Under the pieces are notes generated by a model that searched no databases, was not told the DNA's origin, and saw only the letters and a program-made list of their open reading frames with translations. A stretch of DNA of 64,000 nt from JASTVH01 sp042862465 (GTDB lineage: Bacteria; Pseudomonadota; Gammaproteobacteria; Pseudomonadales; Oleiphilaceae): positions 124,001-188,000 of the forward strand of contig JASTVH010000002.1 in assembly GCA_042862465.1 (NCBI GenBank). The letters run 5' to 3'. A program made the position numbers and the translations under genes. This document shows positions 60,157 through 64,000 of the stretch, piece after piece (positions within the stretch are counted from its first letter, which is position 1; each line of letters starts with the position of its first letter).

Positions 60157-62142
60157 TTACATCTTTTCCAACAGCAAATGACCCTGGGGGTGCACCTGAA
60201 CCTGCCAGCCCGGCGCCACCCAAGTGGTCGCCACCTGCTCCGTGATAAGCATCGGACCATTTAGACACTCCCCAATCGACAGGGTTCCACGTTGCCTTAC
60301 CGGTACCGGCCTGTCCAAGCCAGCCATGCTGACCACCTGCGGTGAATCTGACGCCTCGGACTGCCATTCCGGCAGGGTCAGGGGGCGCCGCTCACCACGC
60401 ACGCTGACGCGCAGATTCACCACTTCCACCCCTCGGGACAGGCGATGACTGTATCGGGCCTGATGGATGGCGTGGAAACGCCCGGCCAGATCCTGACCTG
60501 AGGCCCAGGGCAGGTTCAGGGTGAAGGACTGACCGGCATAGCGCAGATCCAGGCTCCAGCTGGCAACGCAGTGATCCCCGGGAACACCTTCCGCCACCAG
60601 ATCCTCGCGCCCTGCCTGCTCCAGCTCGAGGAACAGCCGCGTGGTCGCCTGTGGATCGAGGTCATCCGCCGCCTGCAGTACAGCCCGCGACAGCTGCCGC
60701 TCCGGTACCGCCACCAGCATGCCGAATGCGGACAACACCCCGCCATGCAGCGGCACAACCGCCCGCGTCATGCCCAGGGACTCGGCCAGGGCACAGACAT
60801 GCAGGCCACCGGCCCCGCCAAAACAGCAGAGCCGGAAACGGCGCGGATCTTCGCCACGCTCCACGGAGATCGACCGCAGCGCCCGGGTCATGTGTTCGTT
60901 CGCCAGCCGGATCACGCCCTCGGCAACTGCCGTGGCATCCAGGCCGAGTTGTCGCCCCAGGGTTTCGAAAGCCTGCTGCGCCACCTCCCGGTCGAGGTGC
61001 ATGCCGCCGCCCAGGAACGCGTCCGGCCTCAGCCGGCCCAACACCAGGTTGGCATCGGTCACCGTCGGAATGGTGCCGCCCTTGCCATAACAGACCGGCC
61101 CCGGGGATGCCCCGGCGGACTCCGGCCCCACCTGCAGCAGACCGCCTTCGTCGATCCAGGCCAGGGAACCGCCGCCGGCGCCGATCGTGTGCATGTCGAC
61201 CATCGGTACCGCCACCGGCCAGGGGCCGATGCGCCCTTCACTGGTCAGGCGCACCTCGCCATCGATCAGGGCCACATCCGTGGATGTGCCGCCCATATCA
61301 AAGGTGAGCAGGGACGACTCTTCCAGGACTTCCCCGAGATATTGTGCCGCGGCCAGGCCGCCGGCCGGCCCCGACAGCAACAGGTTGACCGCCCGCTGCC
61401 CGGCCTGTTCCAGAGCAATGGTGCCACCACTGGACTGCATCATGCTGATGCGCGAGTCACCGGCCGCCGCATCCAGACGCGCCAGATAGGCCTGCACTTT
61501 CGGCCCCAGCCAGGCATTCAGCCAGGTGGCTATGCCGCGCTCGTACTCCCCCGCTTCCGGTAGCACGGCCGAGGAGCGGCTGGTGAACCAGCGGCCTCCC
61601 AGCCGGGCCTGGATACGTTCTTCGTGCGTGGGATCCAGGTAGGAAAACAAAAGATTGATCGCCACCGCCTCAATCCCCAATGCCTCCAGTGCCGCTTCCA
61701 GGCGATCCAGGTCGTCTTCGCCAAGGGGTTCCAGCTCGTCGCCGGTCGCTGACAGCCGGGCCGGCACCTCCAGACAGCGGGACGACGGCACCGGTGGCTC
61801 CTGACGCTGCGGCGTCAGGTTGTACAGCTCGGGACGATTCTGGCGCCCCAGGGTGAGCACATCCGCCAAACCGCGGTTGGTCACATAAGCTGTGGGCACC
61901 CCCTTGCGCTCAAGGGCGGCGTTCGTCGCCACCGTGCTGCCGTGGACAATCCGCATTTGGCCGGCCTGCAGCGCCTGCTCCAGCCCCAGCTCGCGGATTC
62001 CCTGGAGAATCGCCCGCGAGGGATCATCCGGTGTGGACAGCACCTTGTGGATTCGCAGCGCCTCCCCTTCGAGCAGCACGAAATCCGTAAAGGTGCCCCC
62101 GGTATCGACCCCCAGTAGCGTAAAGTCCGTTGTCTGCGTCAT
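60157..62142 (-). CDS. hyuA: Hydantoinase/oxoprolinase A-type protein
   Basis: 661 aa. The N-terminal HydantA_N motif LLGVDTGGTFTDFVLLEG and the central ATPase-like FDMGGTSTDVALID mark an HyuA/N-methylhydantoinase A family enzyme, which opens hydantoin or oxoproline-type rings using ATP. The usual HyuB partner gene is absent on both sides: a desaturase and mutM flank it. It may act alone or with a distant HyuB. Codon use is core-like. Confidence 0.82.
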   Translation of the reverse strand: MTQTTDFTLLGVDTGGTFTDFVLLEGEALRIHKVLSTPDDPSRAILQGIRELGLEQALQAGQMRIVHGSTVATNAALERKGVPTAYVTNRGLADVLTLGRQNRPELYNLTPQRQEPPVPSSRCLEVPARLSATGDELEPLGEDDLDRLEAALEALGIEAVAINLLFSYLDPTHEERIQARLGGRWFTSRSSAVLPEAGEYERGIATWLNAWLGPKVQAYLARLDAAAGDSRISMMQSSGGTIALEQAGQRAVNLLLSGPAGGLAAAQYLGEVLEESSLLTFDMGGTSTDVALIDGEVRLTSEGRIGPWPVAVPMVDMHTIGAGGGSLAWIDEGGLLQVGPESAGASPGPVCYGKGGTIPTVTDANLVLGRLRPDAFLGGGMHLDREVAQQAFETLGRQLGLDATAVAEGVIRLANEHMTRALRSISVERGEDPRRFRLCCFGGAGGLHVCALAESLGMTRAVVPLHGGVLSAFGMLVAVPERQLSRAVLQAADDLDPQATTRLFLELEQAGREDLVAEGVPGDHCVASWSLDLRYAGQSFTLNLPWASGQDLAGRFHAIHQARYSHRLSRGVEVVNLRVSVRGERRPLTLPEWQSEASDSPQVVSMAGLDRPVPVRQRGTLSIGECLNGPMLITEQVATTWVAPGWQVQVHPQGHLLLEKM

Positions 62143-62272
62143 GATATGCGCCCTAAACCTCGGTCCCCGTAATCAGTGGAAAACTATCCTACAACCTGCG
62201 GACGTGGGGATCATCGCGCCGACGCCATTTTGTGGCCCCGACCCGATCGTTGCTACCAACAGGAGAACAGAC

Positions 62273-63085
62273 TTGCCGGAACTTCCTGAAGTGGAAACCA
62301 CCCGACGCGGCATCGAGCCCCATCTGGTGGGGCGCCGGATCCAGGCCGTCACGGTGCGCGATTCGCGACTGCGCTGGCCGGTGCCGGCGGATCTGCCTGA
62401 GCGCCTGACCCAGTCCGAAGTCCAGCGCATCGACCGGCGCGGCAAGTATCTGCTGCTGCAGGTGCCCCACGGCACCGCCCTCGTGCATCTGGGCATGTCC
62501 GGCAGCATGCGCATCGTGCCGCCGGGCACCCCTTACCTCAAGCATGACCATGTCATCCTGGTACTGGCGGACCATCAGGAGCTCCGCTTCAACGACCCCC
62601 GCCGCTTCGGTGCCTGGCTGTGGACCACCGACTGGCCCGCGCACCCGCTGATCCGGGATCTGGGACCGGAGCCCCTGTCTCCGGAGTTTGACGGCGACTA
62701 TCTTTACCGGCTGTCCCGGGGACGACGGGCGCCGATCAAAGCCTTTATCATGGATCATCACCTGGTGGTCGGGGTGGGCAACATCTACGCCACCGAGGCA
62801 CTTTTCCTGGCCGGCATTCACCCGGCCCGGGCCGCAGGGCGGGTTGGCCGCAAGCGGTTGATCGCCCTGGCCGAGGCGATCAAGACCGTGCTGGCCGAAG
62901 CCATTGCCATGGGCGGCACCACGCTGCGGGATTTCGTCAACAGCGAAGGCAAGCCGGGTTATTTCGCCCAGTCACTGAACGTTTACGGCCGCGCCGGTCA
63001 AAGCTGTCACCGCTGTGGCCGCACCCTGCGCACCGCAAGGCTGGGGCAGCGCGCCAGCGCCTACTGTCCCGGCTGCCAGACCTAG
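62273..63085 (+). CDS. mutM: Formamidopyrimidine-DNA glycosylase MutM
   Basis: 270 aa from TTG 62273, the only start that puts Pro second (catalytic N-terminal Pro after Met removal: PELPEVETTRRG). AGGAG lies 7 nt before it; no ATG is near. Motifs: RRGKYLLL with catalytic Lys, and the C-terminal zinc finger CHRCG...YCPGC. It repairs 8-oxoguanine and ring-opened purines. Standard length. The upstream part of the open frame is not coding. Confidence 0.94.
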   Translation: MPELPEVETTRRGIEPHLVGRRIQAVTVRDSRLRWPVPADLPERLTQSEVQRIDRRGKYLLLQVPHGTALVHLGMSGSMRIVPPGTPYLKHDHVILVLADHQELRFNDPRRFGAWLWTTDWPAHPLIRDLGPEPLSPEFDGDYLYRLSRGRRAPIKAFIMDHHLVVGVGNIYATEALFLAGIHPARAAGRVGRKRLIALAEAIKTVLAEAIAMGGTTLRDFVNSEGKPGYFAQSLNVYGRAGQSCHRCGRTLRTARLGQRASAYCPGCQT

Positions 63086-63273
63086 CCCCAAGACGCGGGA
63101 TTCGCAACGCGCATCGACGGCGCAGTTGTTATGGCGCGATCGGGAAAAAGCGCACAGAGTCACGTGCTGTAACCGAATCACGTTTGAAAAGATGCAGATA
63201 TGGTTCATAGTTAGGGAAGCGTTTATACAAGGCTTCAATTGCCCGTAGTTTTTTTCAGCTGGAGGTTTTCTCA

Positions 63274-63615
63274 ATGTCGTCCAACGTCACCCGCCTTCTG
63301 GTGTCACTGCTGACTGCCCTGTCACTCACCCTCTCTGCCGGCGTTCAGGCCAATACGGTTGAGGAGACACCTTCAGCGCTGGCCATGACCGGCGACGCTT
63401 TGTTCGCCCGACCGGCCCTGTTCGCCATGACCGTGGTCGGCGGTGCCGTCTACGTGGTCTCGCTGCCCTTCTCCCTGCTGGGCGGCAACGCCGACGAGGC
63501 GGGCCAGGTACTCGTTATGGAACCAGCCAAGGCCACGTTCGTCCGCTGCCTCGGCTGCACCCAGACCGGCCGCAAGGTCACCAAGGTCGTCGAACAGAAG
63601 CAGAACGACAGCTGA
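63274..63615 (+). CDS. Small exported protein of unknown function
   Basis: 113 aa. A signal peptide is clear (RLLVSLLTALSLTLSAGVQA, cleavage near residue 27). A hydrophobic segment follows (FAMTVVGGAVYVVSLPFSLLGG), then a tail with a Cys pair (CLGC). No family recognised. The SD is strong (GGAGG). It sits between mutM and a HAD nucleotidase gene. Confidence 0.7.
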   Translation: MSSNVTRLLVSLLTALSLTLSAGVQANTVEETPSALAMTGDALFARPALFAMTVVGGAVYVVSLPFSLLGGNADEAGQVLVMEPAKATFVRCLGCTQTGRKVTKVVEQKQNDS

Positions 63616-63622
63616 TCCCACG

Positions 63623-63644
63623 GGCCCGGCGTTTCAGCCGGGCC
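63623..63644 (+). other. GC-rich hairpin without T-run
   Basis: ggcccggc (63623-63630) and gccgggcc (63637-63644) form a perfect 8-bp stem with a 6-nt loop. It lies between the small exported protein and the HAD gene, ending 12 nt before that ATG. No T-run, so a processing site or translation effect is as likely as termination. Confidence 0.5.
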
Positions 63645-63656
63645 GATCATTCCCCA

Positions 63657-64000
63657 ATGATCGACTGGTCGGCCATCAAGACCGTCTTCCTCGACATGGA
63701 CGGCACCCTGCTGGACCTTCACTTCGACAACCACTTCTGGCTTGTCCATCTGCCCCTGCGCTACAGCCAACACCATCAGCTCGATCCGGAACAGGCCACG
63801 CGCACCGTGCACCAACGTATCCGCGAGGAACGCGGCTCCCTCAACTGGTACTGCGTGGACTACTGGACCGAGGAACTGGGTGTGGACATCGCCGCCCTGA
63901 AGGCGGAAATCAAGGACCGCATCGGCTACCGACCGCATGTGGAAACCTTTCTCCAGCGCCTGCGGGACAGGGGTTATCGTGTGGTCATCGTGACCAATGC
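63657..64000 (+). CDS. yrfG: GMP/IMP nucleotidase (YrfG-type HAD), 3' end missing
   Basis: The first 114 codons only; the frame runs off the window. The HAD motif I is VFLDMDGTLLDL near residue 15, and motif II ends VVIVTNA. The intervening part (FDNHFWLVHLPLRYSQ, SLNWYCVDYW) matches the YrfG/GMP-IMP 5'-nucleotidase group. ATG 63657 is the only sensible start. Confidence 0.85.
   Translation, partial: MIDWSAIKTVFLDMDGTLLDLHFDNHFWLVHLPLRYSQHHQLDPEQATRTVHQRIREERGSLNWYCVDYWTEELGVDIAALKAEIKDRIGYRPHVETFLQRLRDRGYRVVIVTN

Noticed and set aside
44761..62142. Long antisense open frames in the core (for example 45334-46236, 52012-53124, 55998-57371, 60571-61563)
   Set aside because: They lie opposite well-recognised genes in GC-rich DNA, have unnatural composition and no motifs, and are mirror frames.

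Overview
The window looks like a chromosome segment of a marine-type gammaproteobacterium (Marinobacter/Pseudomonas-like). The evidence is the order rpoH-ftsX-ftsE-ftsY-rsmD with mutM and a yrfG-type nucleotidase nearby, and the style of the interrupted host greB. It splits in two. Positions 1 to about 43834 are a lower-GC accessory island. Positions 43835 to 64000 are GC-rich core chromosome.

The island begins (its left edge lies outside the window) with three overlapping genes that match the gamma-mobile-trio type of mobile element: recombinase gmtY (5' end cut off by the window), second recombinase gmtZ, and gmtX. A complete GreB-type elongation factor gene follows directly. At the other end the island stops inside a chromosomal greB on the minus strand. 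Only the first 56 codons of that gene remain, cut in the GDRSENAE acidic-tip motif. The simplest reading is that the island inserted into greB and carries a substitute greB next to its recombination genes.

The cargo comes in blocks. (a) A SIR2-domain defence gene (5.2-9.0 kb) behind a structured leader, then an HNH nuclease gene. (b) An NAD/nucleotide-flavoured block (9.9-13.9 kb): a NrtR-like Nudix/winged-helix regulator with a 5'-deoxyribonucleotidase, divergent from an SPFH protein plus NAD-kinase-like pair, with three 15-bp palindromes between them, then an orphan MNT nucleotidyltransferase. (c) A repeat-rich lipoprotein (14.1-15.8 kb). (d) A degraded area (15.8-21.9 kb) with a frameshifted DUF6088/AbiEi-like gene, insertion-sequence scars, a KAP-type NTPase with a membrane partner, and an AHH-nuclease toxin with an Imm11-like immunity gene. 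(e) A four-gene minus-strand set that includes a uracil-DNA-glycosylase-like protein (21.9-24.0 kb), divergent from an HTH gene. (f) A six-gene cassette (25.7-42.2 kb), mostly translationally coupled: SNF2 helicase-DUF3883, NERD-helicase, TPR/cold-shock-like protein, DUF1156 adenine methylase, UvrD-like helicase and DUF499 ATPase. This has the build of a DISARM-related modification and anti-phage system, but lacks drmA, drmB and drmC. (g) A zinc-ribbon protein of unknown function next to the right terminus.

The core part holds a small conserved protein, an OmpR-type two-component system, glyoxylate-linked glxR/hyi-type genes, a TonB receptor-YfiR-GGDEF/EAL signalling operon, rpoH, ftsYEX, rsmD, an acyl-CoA desaturase, a lone hyuA-like gene, mutM, a small exported protein and the start of a HAD nucleotidase. 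All family calls rest on reading motifs and domain order; no database search was run.
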